From: Bacteroidales bacterium
Lineage (GTDB): Bacteria; Bacteroidota; Bacteroidia; Bacteroidales; UBA1715
NCBI GenBank assembly: GCA_024409235.1
Contig: JAKSUA010000004.1
Span: 1 to 64,000, forward strand
Reading direction: 5' to 3'
Length of the DNA: 64,000 nucleotides
Shown here: positions 43,001 to 50,267 of the stretch, piece after piece
How positions within the stretch are numbered: the first letter of the stretch is position 1
How the letters are laid out: each line of letters starts with the position of its first letter
Translations under genes and position numbers: made by a program
The notes under the pieces: generated by a model
The model's input: only the letters and a program-made list of their open reading frames with translations
Told to the model about the DNA's origin: nothing
Database searches by the model: none

Positions 43001-46000
43001 TCTCTTTCGTAGGTGTTTCACCATCAAATGTAGGAATTGTGCCATATTCAACAAAAGAACGCTGCAATTCTGTGCCATCCTCATCAACAAACACTATCGC
43101 ATATTTATTAACAGTAGCTACATATTTCGCTTTATACGAAGCGTCTGTTTTCACAGTACCCAAAGCAGGTTCCCAATTATCAAACTTATAAGAATATTGA
43201 ACTGTAGCAGCTTTTGTTGGAGTTACGCCAGTATATTCTGGCACTGCCCCATATTCATATTCTTTTAACTGCAATATAGTTTCTCCATCCTCATCATAGA
43301 ATACAATATTATATGTACTTGCAGTATTTGAAAAAATTGCAACATATTCTACATCAGAATTCACAGCAACTGGTTCTACATTCCATCCTTCAAACCTATA
43401 CGTATTTACTCCATCAGAAATTCTTTCCGGAGTAGTTCCTTTATATGTAGGAACAACATCATATTCAATCATTGAAGACTGTAATACCGTACCATCATAA
43501 TTTTTGAAAACAACAGAATATTTGTTAGTTGTTGCAATATATGTCGCCGTATATGTAACATTACCATTTACCGCAACGATTGTTTTATCCCAACCGTCAT
43601 AAACAAACGTATATTGTTTCGTTGCAGTCTTTTCTGGTTCAGCTTCGGAATATACTGGAACTTGTCCATACTCAATAAGGTCGCTTTGAAGAACTGTTCC
43701 ATCCTCATTTTTGAATGTTACCGTATATTTTTTCACATTTGAATCATAAGTAGCAACATAAGCAATATTTCCTGTTACTGGAGCAACTGCAGGCGTCCAT
43801 CCAGCAAAAGAATATGAATACTGTGCAGTTTCCACCTTTGTAGGATTTTCACATGAAGGCAATGATCCATATTCCATATCAGAAGATTTCAATACACTTA
43901 CCCCATCTTCATCTAAAAATGTAACAACATATTTATTTTTTGTAGCTGCATATGTTGCTTTATATGATTTAGCTTCTGATACATTTTCTATTGCAGGATT
44001 CCATCCATCAAAAGAATAGGTAAACTCCGCATCAGCTTCTTTCTTTGGATTATCACAAGATGGTTTTACTCCATATTCAACCTCCGATGAATGTAATACT
44101 GTTGTTCCATCCTCATCATAGAATGTTATCAGATATTTATTCGTTGTTGCCTTATAAGTTGCAGTATATGATGTTTCTTCTGTAACCTTTTCGATTTCAG
44201 GAGTCCAACCATTAAATGTATATGTATATTCTGCAGTTTGAGCTTTTGTTGGAGTTGGACAAATTGGTGTTGCCAAATAAACAAATTCTGTTGCCTGAAG
44301 AACAGTTACTCCGTCCTCATCATAGAATGTAATTAAGTATTTATTTGTTGCATCGGAGAATGCTGCAGTATAAACAATATCTGAAGTTACCTCCTTTAAT
44401 GCAATATCCCAACCGGCAAAAGAATATGTTTTAGCTCCATCTGATGGCTTTGAAGGAATAGCACCATCATAAGAAGGAATTATTCCATACTCTATTTCTG
44501 AAGACTGCAGTACTGTTCCGTCATAATTCTTAAATGTTACTAGATATTTTTTTGTTGTTTCCTGATATGTTGCTGTATATACAACATTTTCAACAACAGG
44601 AACTAATGTTTTATCCCAACCATTAAACGTATACTTAAACTGAGCAGTTTCTGCTTTTTCTGGATCCGCTTCATTATACACTGGTAAAACTCCATACGCC
44701 AAAGAATCCTTTTGCAATACAGTTCCATTTCCATCCTCAAATACAACAGCATATTTATTTATTGTTGATTTATATGTTGCAGTATAAGTTGCAGGACCTA
44801 CTACCATCGTTATCGAAGGCTCCCAAGATTCAAATACATATGTATATTGTGCCGTTTTTTCTTGTATAGGAGTTGCTTCAGAATAAACAGGAGTTGTACC
44901 ATATTTAAGACTTGAAGTTTGAAGAACCGTTCCATCATAATTTTTAAATATCACAGTAAATTCGTTTTCCTTGGTTGAATACACCGCAGTATATACTGTA
45001 TTTGCAGTCACTATATCTATAGTTTTATCCCATCCAATAAACGTATATGTGTACTGTGCAGTATTTTCCTTTTCAGGTTCTGTTTCTAAATATACCGGCA
45101 TTGCACCATATTCATATTCTTTTGATTGTAAAACAGTTGTCCCATCTTCATCAACAAATTTTACTACATATTTATTTATTGTAGACTTATAAGTTGCAGT
45201 ATAATTTGCAGGACCTACTACCATCGCTATCGAAGGATTCCAAGAATCAAACATGTATGTATATTGTGCCGTTGCAGCCTTTTCTGGCTTTGGAGCAGAA
45301 GGCGTTGTGCCATAAGCTAGTTTTGCTTCCAGTAAAACGGTTATACCATCCTCGTCATAAAATTTAACTGTATACGATCTTACCGTTGCTGTATATACAG
45401 CAGTATACGAAGTTTCACTGGTTACAGAAGCTACTGTTTTATCCCAACCTTTAAAAGTATATATGTATTGAGCTGTTGTATCACGTGTTGGAGTCTTTCC
45501 TTTATATTCTGGTTTGATGCCATATTCAACTGATTCGGACTGCAATACAGTGCCATCCGCATCTTTAAAGGTTATTAGATACTTATTTACTTTTGAATCA
45601 TAAACAGCCGTATATACGGTATTTGTTGTTACGGTAGTTATTTTAGGTGTCCAACCATCAAAAGTATATGTATACTGTGCATCTGCAGTTTTTTCTGGTT
45701 CCGCGTTCGTATATTCTGGAAGTTCACCGTAAGCAATATTCTCTATTTTTTGCAATAAGGTTCCATCCTCATCCATGAACGAAACGGTATATTTTCTTAA
45801 CGTTGTATTATATGTTGCTGTATATACAATGTTTCCTGTCACTTCTGCAAGTTCCTTATCCCAATACTTAAAACTATAAACATATTGTGCATCCGTTGCT
45901 TTTGTTGGAGTTGAACCACCGTATACTGGAACAGTGCCATAGGCGATTAAACCAGACTGTAAAACTGTTCCATCTATATTTTTGAAAACAACCTCATACT

Positions 46001-49000
46001 GATTTATTGTTGTATCATATACAGCCTTGTAAGTTATGTCGCCAGAAACTTTCTTTATTTCAGGATTCCATCCTACAAAAGAGAATGCATACTGAGCAGT
46101 TGAATCCATAGATGGATTTTCACAAGAAGGAACAACATTATAATTAACTTTCTCTGACTTTATTACATTATTATTTGCATTAACAAATGTTACTGTATAT
46201 TGATTTATTTGTTTTGAGAATGTTGCTGTATAAATTGCATCACGTGTAACAGCAACAACAGAGTCTTTCCAACCAGCAAACGTATATGTATATTGTACGT
46301 CAGCTTCTTTCGTTGGTGCGGCATTTGAATATGTTGGAACTAGGCCGTAAGCAACCTCTTCACTCTGCAAAACAGTTCCGTCCTCATTTTTAAACGTTAT
46401 CGCATATTTACGGACTTTAGATGTGAATGTAGCCGAATATGTTATATCGCTAGTCACCAAATCTAACGCCGGTGACCAAGTATCAAAAATATAATCATAT
46501 TGAGCAGTTGACGCTTTGGTTGGCTTTGCTCCATTATATTCCGGCAAAACACCATAGGCTACTTTTGAAGATTGTAATGTCGCATCACCATTTTTAAAGG
46601 TGATAGTATATTGTTTTACAGTTGAGTCATAGGTTGCAGTATAAGTTGCATCTGCAACAACCTCTTTAATTGTACTATCCCAACCGGCAAAAGAATATGA
46701 ATACTGAGCGTTAGATGTTTTTGAAGGAGTTTCACCTTTATACTCAGGTTTTACGCCATATTCTACAGAATCAGCCTGCAATACTGTTCCATTTTCATCA
46801 ACAAACTTTACAAGATATTTATTTACACTTGAACTATATGTTGCAGTATATGTAGTATTTGCAGTTGCCGGAACAATCGCTGGTGTCCAACCTGCAAAAG
46901 TATATGTATATTGAGCAGTTGCCTCTTTGGAAGGATTTTCGCATGAAGGCAATGTCATAAAATCACATTCTATCGATTTAATTAACGACTCATTATCATT
47001 CTTAAAATTTATAACATATTTATTTACTGCAAAATTCGCAACATACTCAGCATCTTCTGCAACTGTAATAGAACGTGAAGCATCTGCATTTTCATCATCT
47101 GTCCATGCCACAAAATGATAGCCCGTCTGTGGTATGGCTGCCAGTGTTACCGGAGTTTGATATTCATACGTACCACTTCCAGTAACCGATCCAAACAAAG
47201 AGTTTGAACTTACTACAGATATTGTGTATGTATTTATAGCAAAGTTTGCCGTATATGTCGCATTTCCAACAACCAAAACTTCACGTTGAGCATCTGCGTC
47301 AACATCATCAGTCCAGTTAACAAAATGGTATCCTTCCTGAGGTGTTGCGTTAAGAACCGCAGTAGCATTATAGTCATAAACTCCTCCACCTGCAACAGTA
47401 CCTTTTAACGCATCATTTGTCTTAACTGTTATTGTATATGGAATAGGCTCAAAAACAGCAACAAAATCATCATTTTTTGTAACAGTTACATTTCGACTTA
47501 CGTTCGTTACTCCATCGCTCCATCTTACAAAACGATAACCAGTATTTGCTACAGCATTTAATGTTATTTGTGTATTATAAGTAAACGTACCATAGCCACT
47601 GCATGATCCCATCTGAGCATCGTTAGCAGAAGCAGTGATTTTATACGTGTTTACGGCGAAATATGCTATATAGGTAGCGTCACCTGCTATAATTATTGTA
47701 TCTTTTTCTGTAGTACAACCATCACTCCAATTAACAAAATGATATCCAGACTTTGGAGTAGCTGTTGCTATTATTTCCGTTCCAAAATTATATTTTGTGC
47801 CAGAAGCTGCAGGAGTTACCGTTCCCATGTTGGTGTCATTTGATTTTATTGTAACAGTCTGCTGTCCAGAAGCTAAAGTTGCAGAATAAGTTGCATTGCC
47901 AGTAACTCTTACCCTACGAGGATTTTCATTATTTCCATCACTCCATTGACTGAACTTCAACCCCATACCACTCTGAATCGATACCGATATTTCTATTGTG
48001 TCTCCATAATAGTATGTTCCTGAACCATTTACTGTATAGTAACTAGTAACAGATTTTCTGTTAACAGTTTTTGTACCTTGTACGGCAGAAATTGTGTACT
48101 GTTTTGGTGTAAATACTGCAGTATAATTATACGTACCATTAACCTGAACAGGGAATTTTATTGATTCTGTTGTTGCTCCCGCACCATCTTCTTCCCAATG
48201 GTCAAAAATACCATGCTCTGTAGGAACAGCGGTTACCTCCGCCATATAATTCTCACAATCCGCATGCTGAGTTGTAGAAACTTGCCCTAATTCTGTATTA
48301 TTTGTTGCTGTATTTAATGTTATTACTGGGGACTCCGAAAAGCCATTAGTAGTATTAGAATATGAATTCCAGTAACCATTTGCACCCGTATATGAAGAAC
48401 CTGCATCACAAGGGACATAAATAAATTGTAAAGATGTACCATTAAGATCTTTTCCTAAAACAGGCGGATTATCAGATTTAAAAACCAGTGTTGTTAAATT
48501 AGAACAATTATCAAATACACCGTAGTCAATCTTTGTCATTGATTCCGGAATTGTTACCGAGACAACATTTTTCTGGGAATAAATAGCATCTGTTTCCATT
48601 GTTTTTATTCCATCCGGTATCACATATGTTTCTATTGGATTATTGTCTGGCATTTTCACAATCGTGGTCATTTCTGAATTATAGATTATTCCATCGATTG
48701 ATGTATAGCACGTATTTCCTTCGGCTACATTTATATACTTTAATTTAGGGCAATCAGTAACCCAGCGTGCCTGTATTGTACACACTCCAGAGCCTACCGT
48801 AATTTCTTCCAAAGAAGAACAACCACGAAACGCTTCGTACGATATTGTTGTTACCGATGGAGGAATCGTGATGGATGTTAAATTCGTACACTGATAAAAG
48901 GAAGCTGCACCAATAGATGTTACACCATCCTCTATAACAACAGTTTTAATATATGATTTATATCTATTCCAAGAAGGCGTTCCGCTATTACCATAGTTCC

Positions 49001-49175
49001 AAGTTCCATGATAATTATTCATAGCCCCTGAACCATAAATAGTTAAGATACCAGACTCTGTATCCAAAGTCCAGTTTGTCGAGCCGTTTCTTCCTGTATA
49101 TGTTGCTGCATTTAATGCAATAAATATATTTACAAAGCAAAATGCAAGCGTAAAAATTCGTGCAATTGTTTTCAT
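34056..49175 (-). CDS. Giant (~5,039 aa) secreted BspA-LRR / InlB-B-repeat protein
   Basis: Start taken at the ATG 49175, which opens a signal peptide (MKTIARIFTLAFCFVNIFIA). Domains in order: BspA-type leucine-rich repeats (~35-240; IKTVVIEDGVTSIG, NLTSITIPPSVTTI, FDNCSNLTTLVF); four to five divergent InlB-like repeats (~340-715; GYHFVNWSDG); about 55 Listeria-Bacteroides (Flg_new/InlB B) repeats of ~68 residues (~718-4481; core YxxxF.DEDGT.LQ...YG..P...P.K...YTF.GW); seven divergent repeats (~4482-4963); and a ~75-residue tail ending GVYVVKVKDPEGNVNVRKVLVR-like, which resembles a type-A T9SS sorting domain. By family it should be a fibrous surface adhesin or stalk displaying the LRR head. 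The ligand is unknown. The frame stays open through ~15.1 kb, so it is not decayed. Confidence 0.93.
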   Translation of the reverse strand: MKTIARIFTLAFCFVNIFIALNAATYTGRNGSTNWTLDTESGILTIYGSGAMNNYHGTWNYGNSGTPSWNRYKSYIKTVVIEDGVTSIGAASFYQCTNLTSITIPPSVTTISYEAFRGCSSLEEITVGSGVCTIQARWVTDCPKLKYINVAEGNTCYTSIDGIIYNSEMTTIVKMPDNNPIETYVIPDGIKTMETDAIYSQKNVVSVTIPESMTKIDYGVFDNCSNLTTLVFKSDNPPVLGKDLNGTSLQFIYVPCDAGSSYTGANGYWNSYSNTTNGFSESPVITLNTATNNTELGQVSTTQHADCENYMAEVTAVPTEHGIFDHWEEDGAGATTESIKFPVQVNGTYNYTAVFTPKQYTISAVQGTKTVNRKSVTSYYTVNGSGTYYYGDTIEISVSIQSGMGLKFSQWSDGNNENPRRVRVTGNATYSATLASGQQTVTIKSNDTNMGTVTPAASGTKYNFGTEIIATATPKSGYHFVNWSDGCTTEKDTIIIAGDATYIAYFAVNTYKITASANDAQMGSCSGYGTFTYNTQITLNAVANTGYRFVRWSDGVTNVSRNVTVTKNDDFVAVFEPIPYTITVKTNDALKGTVAGGGVYDYNATAVLNATPQEGYHFVNWTDDVDADAQREVLVVGNATYTANFAINTYTISVVSSNSLFGSVTGSGTYEYQTPVTLAAIPQTGYHFVAWTDDENADASRSITVAEDAEYVANFAVNKYVINFKNDNESLIKSIECDFMTLPSCENPSKEATAQYTYTFAGWTPAIVPATANTTYTATYSSSVNKYLVKFVDENGTVLQADSVEYGVKPEYKGETPSKTSNAQYSYSFAGWDSTIKEVVADATYTATYDSTVKQYTITFKNGDATLQSSKVAYGVLPEYNGAKPTKASTAQYDYIFDTWSPALDLVTSDITYSATFTSKVRKYAITFKNEDGTVLQSEEVAYGLVPTYSNAAPTKEADVQYTYTFAGWKDSVVAVTRDAIYTATFSKQINQYTVTFVNANNNVIKSEKVNYNVVPSCENPSMDSTAQYAFSFVGWNPEIKKVSGDITYKAVYDTTINQYEVVFKNIDGTVLQSGLIAYGTVPVYGGSTPTKATDAQYVYSFKYWDKELAEVTGNIVYTATYNTTLRKYTVSFMDEDGTLLQKIENIAYGELPEYTNAEPEKTADAQYTYTFDGWTPKITTVTTNTVYTAVYDSKVNKYLITFKDADGTVLQSESVEYGIKPEYKGKTPTRDTTAQYIYTFKGWDKTVASVTSETSYTAVYTATVRSYTVKFYDEDGITVLLEAKLAYGTTPSAPKPEKAATAQYTYMFDSWNPSIAMVVGPANYTATYKSTINKYVVKFVDEDGTTVLQSKEYEYGAMPVYLETEPEKENTAQYTYTFIGWDKTIDIVTANTVYTAVYSTKENEFTVIFKNYDGTVLQTSSLKYGTTPVYSEATPIQEKTAQYTYVFESWEPSITMVVGPATYTATYKSTINKYAVVFEDGNGTVLQKDSLAYGVLPVYNEADPEKAETAQFKYTFNGWDKTLVPVVENVVYTATYQETTKKYLVTFKNYDGTVLQSSEIEYGIIPSYDGAIPSKPSDGAKTYSFAGWDIALKEVTSDIVYTAAFSDATNKYLITFYDEDGVTVLQATEFVYLATPICPTPTKAQTAEYTYTFNGWTPEIEKVTEETSYTATYKATTNKYLITFYDEDGTTVLHSSEVEYGVKPSCDNPKKEADAEFTYSFDGWNPAIENVSEAKSYKATYAATKNKYVVTFLDEDGVSVLKSSDMEYGSLPSCENPTKVETAQYSYSFAGWTPAVAPVTGNIAYVATYDSNVKKYTVTFKNEDGTVLQSDLIEYGQVPVYSEAEPEKTATKQYTFVYDGWDKTIVAVNGNVTYTATYIATTNKYSVVFKNYDGTVLQSSMIEYDVVPTYKGTTPERISDGVNTYRFEGWNVEPVAVNSDVEYVAIFSNTASTYNIVFYDEDGETILQLKEYEYGAVPEYTGVTPTKAATVQYSYKFDNWEPALGTVKTDASYKAKYVATVNKYAIVFVDEDGTELQRSFVEYGTIPTFDGETPTKESDYENTYVFAGWNPSISEVKGAETYTATYKSSAVSYTITFRNYDGTELQKSTVEYGKIPAYTGMTPEKASTAQFSYDFTGWDKTLNPVKGDMIYTAVFAEKINTYTIVFKNYDGTILQSSQVAYGVLPSFNKEVPTKPSDGGIEYSFLGWDVEPVIVTEDAVYTATFTDVQLKYMITFYDEDGKTIIQKSEFAYGAIPTCPKPTKEADAQYSYSFNTWNPALEKVEGPQSYVAQYSTTKNKYNVKFVDEDGETLLSSDDYEYGVMPIVSIPTKPSTEQYSYTFAGWNNTVVAVTCDVVYQATYSKTVNSYVVTFVDDDNTKLKVQSYEYGKLPNCTSPTKASTNQYTYTFSGWNPEIEEVASAATYMATYTSTLKKYTILFKDEDGTILQKSDVAYGEVPVYSGEIPSKTNTPQTSYAFEGWNKTILPVDGEAVYVATYSATTNKYLVTFKNYDGTILQSLEIEYGIIPSYDGAIPSKPSDGAKTYSFAGWNKPVVSVIEEAVYVATFIDATNSYVITFKDYDGSIIQEESFVYGAVPTCPIPERLGNERYSYVFENWVPEIYAVTGAAVYTAEYSEITKTYWVTFVDEDGETILEKKQYEYGKIPGYTGKTPTKASTAQYSYSFNGWNEKLTAVTGDVTYSATYNETLNNYTIVFIDDENNIILRKDFAYGEIPTCSNPEKAADAQYTYAFESWSPEVSAVTEATTYRATYSKQLNSYTVKFCDENGTVLQETEVEYGNYPSFNGVKPQKKSTAQYTYEFSGWNKDLMRVVSDVTYTAMYSAITNEYVVTFKNYDGTILQLSQVMYGEYPSYAGEIPTREKTAGVTYTFFGWDKAMTQVVGDVTFTAQFKESANSYTIIFKDQNGTVLQEFDYAYGTVPVCLVTPAKSPTAEKTYVFDSWNPSVVAVDGDATYVATYRSTTNKYLITFIDGETILNSDEYEYGQVPVCEDPVRKATAQYTYTFVGWDSEIMPVSKSMTYVATFDKTINSYTVTFVDENNNKISSKEYEYGSIPSIEAPEKPADDQYSYLFDGWIPSVEPVVADVTYMASYSSSVNKYNITFLDDDESLIKTVEVSYGEKPTCKEPQKSATAQYSYMFAGWNKTILPATKNETYKATYTQVTNVYVVKFENEDGTVLASSQVEYGKIPSYEGTMPTKPNDVGNSYSFAGWDKELVAVTEDVTYTATYTDDTRKYFITFTDYDGSELQRVEFAYGAVPTCATPSRLADVRYTYEFSDWSPKLSKVTGEATYTAVYQEKINSYLISFVDEDGSTVLFSDMYEYGVVPSYEGVTPSKNATEQNTYTFAGWDKELVEVTKNETYTATYSSVENTYEVLFVDDDYSILKSEEYSYGDIPTCDSPSKSADVQYTYLFAGWNPEISVVSKNITYQATYSSEVNKYVVTFEDEDGSVLQQTDVAYGELPVYVGEIPTKESSESNDFTFAGWNKTIVEVDGPTKYVASYNTVAKTFNVTFKNYDGTILQSSMVEYGTVPSFDGELPARESSDSKTYTFSGWNPVVEKVTEEIVYTAEFIDETNSYSIVFKDEDGTVLQKNTLLYGAMPFCEIPAKEADDEYTYAFNAWSPKISVVTGDKEYTATYSSSKNLYTVTFKNEDGSVWSSKLYEYGVLPTCKVPSKPADAQYTYTFAGWDYTVIPVVADAVYTATYSSEKNQYKIMFLDENNTLLSSVAYDYGEMPKCQEPLKSATTQYSFVFAGWKPEIVSVTEDAIYRATYTSVPKSYTVVFESEGEILQSSKYVYGEIPSYEGVIPTKAGNEQYSYLFKGWNKTIVQVTGNANYSALYEESVNKYSVIFKNEDGSVLQSSLVSYGEIPSYEGSTPQKQDDAENKYSFYGWDKKLVEVTGDVVYIATYSDETRKFLITFKNDNGFIILSEEFPYGATPSCPTPSKAGDVQYSYVFKEWSPEVSQVTSDATYVATYYKEVPVTYTVKFIDDDGITVLSENTYNYGEMPVVPTVEKAATDQYSYTFKGWDKNVVEVVEDVEYVAVYKATVNKYKITFVDDDYSPIAVSEVAYGELPSCIEPSKIADAKYTYMFDAWSPKITPVNQNATYKATYSSVLNTYTITYINYDSTKLQVSEFPYGVLPEYTGAIPTKPADAEYSYMFDEWYKTVVPVTSDATYIALYKKEKNTYTVTFKNSDGTVIQSSEVVYGAYPSCEIIPTKPGDNEGVYSFKRWEDESGETLVAVVSDVVYTATYTMETQKYKITFYEEDGISIIQDFEFAKGATPFCPVPEKTESEQYTYMFNGWNPEITEVVDEASYVATYKAITKSYLITFVAEDEATVLLSGYYDYGVVPEFTEKIPEKEGSVRYSYEFSGWQPDVEAVTGNNIYVATYLQKTNVYDVTFKNENGVVLQLSKVGYGEIPIYKGETPEKQADETYTYEFKGWNSDIVAVTGNTVYIAQYEAYAGSYTIAVESNNSLYGTVEGSGVYAYGAIATLKATANMGYEFVSWDDQNTENPRSVNVGGNAEYKAIFQPNRYNLLITVNDDNYGYVNGVYDLYDYNTEVTVEAIANDGYIFDHWADGSKEPVRKYIIKGEVQDVAYFRPQEYQVSAVPNDVLMGTVKGVGSYSYNVMVELEAKAYDGFEFVKWEDGNTNKMRKFMVKCDTSFVAIFKTVQYVVELSVNDDSYGTVKGAGMYDAKVDTLIEAVPNYGYEFVGWSDNNMDLVRRIVVTSDTIFTAIFKPSVFEVALYSNDDNMGSVTGGGSFEFGSEIEIKALPADGYLFDSWSDGNTDTVRTYKVKGAASLVATFRPLEYEVTLSVNDSYYGSVRGGGKYSFLSEVELVADPNYGYRLVSWSNGVTEETQSIVLTSDTLIIANFAPALYEVNLSLNDENGGVVKGGGSYKYLDVAQISVEVAEGYEFVQWSDGDTSLVRNIIITKDVAYEAEFRKIEDTNLLIYTKPNYIVLKNVSEYDIYIINPIGEVTHHTAKCPFVTIEYYMHVKGVYVVKVKDPEGNVNVRKVLVR
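34285..35731 (-). repeat. C-terminal array of seven divergent InlB-like repeats
   Basis: About seven units of ~68 residues with the pattern Y-x-V-x-x-x-x-N-D-x-x-x-G-x-V-x-G-x-G-x-Y, G-Y-x-F-x-x-W-x-D-G and F-x-x-x-x-Y/F (VNDDNYGYVNG, SVNDDSYGTVKG, YSNDDNMGSVTG, SVNDSYYGSVRG). They mirror the N-terminal set at ~47.0-48.1 kb, so the main array is bracketed by the same divergent module on both sides. Confidence 0.85.
41536..41612 (-). repeat. 77-bp exact repeat, copy 1
   Basis: Identical over 77 bases to 44416-44492, in the A-type units of two different five-repeat blocks 2,880 bp apart. It encodes the YGIIPSYDGAIPSKPSDG stretch. Confidence 0.9.
44416..44492 (-). repeat. 77-bp exact repeat, copy 2
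   Basis: Partner of the 77-base identity at 41536-41612. Sequence on either side diverges by scattered substitutions, so the identity is an island rather than the edge of a longer duplication. Confidence 0.9.
47020..48115 (-). repeat. N-terminal array of divergent InlB-like repeats
   Basis: About five units, e.g. KSNDTNMGTVTP, SANDAQMGSCSG, KTNDALKGTVAGGG, VSSNSLFGSVTGSG, each followed by GYHFVNW or GYRFVRWSDG and an AxFxx end. The first unit, beginning SAVQGTKTV, is the least regular. Confidence 0.8.
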
Positions 49176-49222
49176 ACTATCTTTTTCTAAATCGTAACAC
49201 AAACTTACTAGCCATAAGTTTG

Positions 49223-49230
49223 TAAAGATA
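49223..49230 (-). promoter_or_regulatory. Candidate -7 box of the giant repeat gene
   Basis: Minus-strand TATCTTTA followed by C, 47 bases before the ATG, in the 93-base gap behind the polyprenyl synthetase gene. It is the same octamer as at 12815 and 53611. No -33 TTTG. Confidence 0.4.
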
Positions 49231-49270
49231 GCATTTTTAATAGAAAAAGTAAATAGTTTGTTTTGTTTTC

Positions 49271-50263
49271 TTAATATTCTCTACACAATAATTCAGTCAT
49301 AAATAGACGTAATTCTTGTTTTTTGCTGTCATCAATCTGAATCTCTTCAAGAATACTTTGAGCCTTTTCAAAGTATGTTGAAATTTTTGAAACAGTAAGG
49401 GCTTTTACATCTGCTTTATTGTATAAAGAAACTACCTTGTTGAATTTTTCTACCTCATCGATAGATTCGTCAGACATAAGATGCAACAAATCTTCTTTAT
49501 CTGTATTTTGTAAAACCTGAAGAGCTTTTATCAGCAAGTATGTTTTTTTATTTACGCGGATATCTCCACCAATCTTTTTACCGAATGTTTTCTCGTTTCC
49601 AAAGGTATCAAGAACATCATCCTGAAGCTGGAATGCTACTCCAATCAACCGTCCTATTTCGTACATTCTATCTGCATCTTCAGCTGAAGCACCACCGACA
49701 ATCGCTCCTGCTTTCAAACATGCAGCAAGCAGAACCGAGGTTTTAAGCTCAATCATCTTCAAATACACTGATTCCGAAACAAAGGAATCTGACAATGACG
49801 CTTTTTCCAGATCAACATCATATTGCTGTCCTTCGCAAACTTCCAAAGCTGTTTTGTTCAATAAACGGAACAACTGAGGTACAAAAATACCTGATTCCTC
49901 GAAGAAACGATACGCAATAATCATCACTGCATCACCAGACAATATTGCCGTATTTTCGTCCCATTTCACATGAACAGTTGGAATTCCACGGCGTATTGGA
50001 GCCTTATCCATTATATCGTCATGTATCAAAGTAAAATTATGGAAAGTTTCGAATGCCAAAGATACAGGCAATGCTTGTTCATAGGAATCTGAAAACATTT
50101 TAGAAGCAAGCAACACAAGCGATGCACGAACTCGTTTTCCTCCATTTTGCAAGATGTATTTACATGGTTCATACAGACCTTTCGGTTCAGAAAATTCGTC
50201 ACCTTGCAAACGAGAAACTAAAGCATTATTTATACACGACTGGTAAGCTTCTAAACTTTTCAT
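49271..50263 (-). CDS. Short-chain polyprenyl (FPP/GGPP-type) diphosphate synthase
   Basis: 330 residues. It condenses IPP with an allylic diphosphate. The first Asp-rich motif is LIHDDIMDKAPIRRG (~85-100) and the second QLQDDVLDTFGNEKTFGKK (~210-230); GGKRVRASLVLLAS supplies the early basic patch. The motif is DDxxD, not DDxxxxD, with Phe at the fifth position before it, which usually limits product to C15-C20; chain length is an inference. Last gene of a three-gene operon, starting 4 bases after the epimerase stop. Confidence 0.92.
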   Translation of the reverse strand: MKSLEAYQSCINNALVSRLQGDEFSEPKGLYEPCKYILQNGGKRVRASLVLLASKMFSDSYEQALPVSLAFETFHNFTLIHDDIMDKAPIRRGIPTVHVKWDENTAILSGDAVMIIAYRFFEESGIFVPQLFRLLNKTALEVCEGQQYDVDLEKASLSDSFVSESVYLKMIELKTSVLLAACLKAGAIVGGASAEDADRMYEIGRLIGVAFQLQDDVLDTFGNEKTFGKKIGGDIRVNKKTYLLIKALQVLQNTDKEDLLHLMSDESIDEVEKFNKVVSLYNKADVKALTVSKISTYFEKAQSILEEIQIDDSKKQELRLFMTELLCREY

Positions 50264-50267
50264 AATC

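Larger units (their letters stand above)
35740..44545 (-). repeat. Higher-order five-repeat blocks (A-B-C-D-E), ~1.02 kb period
   Basis: Within the array, units fall into five types in fixed order. A: FKNYDGT..LQSS with PSDG before YSF. B: F(Y/K)DEDG, EFAYGA-P-CP-P. C: FVDEDG-T-L, YEYG. D: FVDDDN, P-C--P. E: DEDGT-LQ, GEIP, GWNKTI. A-type units start near 44545, 43520, 42689, 41667, 40640, 39631, 38604, 37590 and 36570. Spacing is 1.01-1.03 kb except 43520-42689, where one unit (type D) is missing. Residual B-C-E order can be seen just upstream (~44.5-45.5 kb). Confidence 0.75.
35731..47020 (-). repeat. Array of ~55 tandem InlB-B (Flg_new) repeats
   Basis: Hand parsing on the recurring Y-x-(V/I)-x-F start and the GW core gives 55 units with a mean of about 68 residues (205 bp). 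Individual units differ enough that exact DNA repeats are short. Each ends with (Y/V)-x-A-x-(Y/F) plus a Lys/Asn hinge such as STINK or SSVNK before the next unit. Boundaries are accurate to a few codons. Confidence 0.9.

Noticed and set aside
34056..49175. Possible CRISPR or other DNA-level repeat array
   Set aside because: Periodicity is in a single open frame with amino-acid-level conservation and varied DNA; there are no short identical repeats separated by unique spacers.
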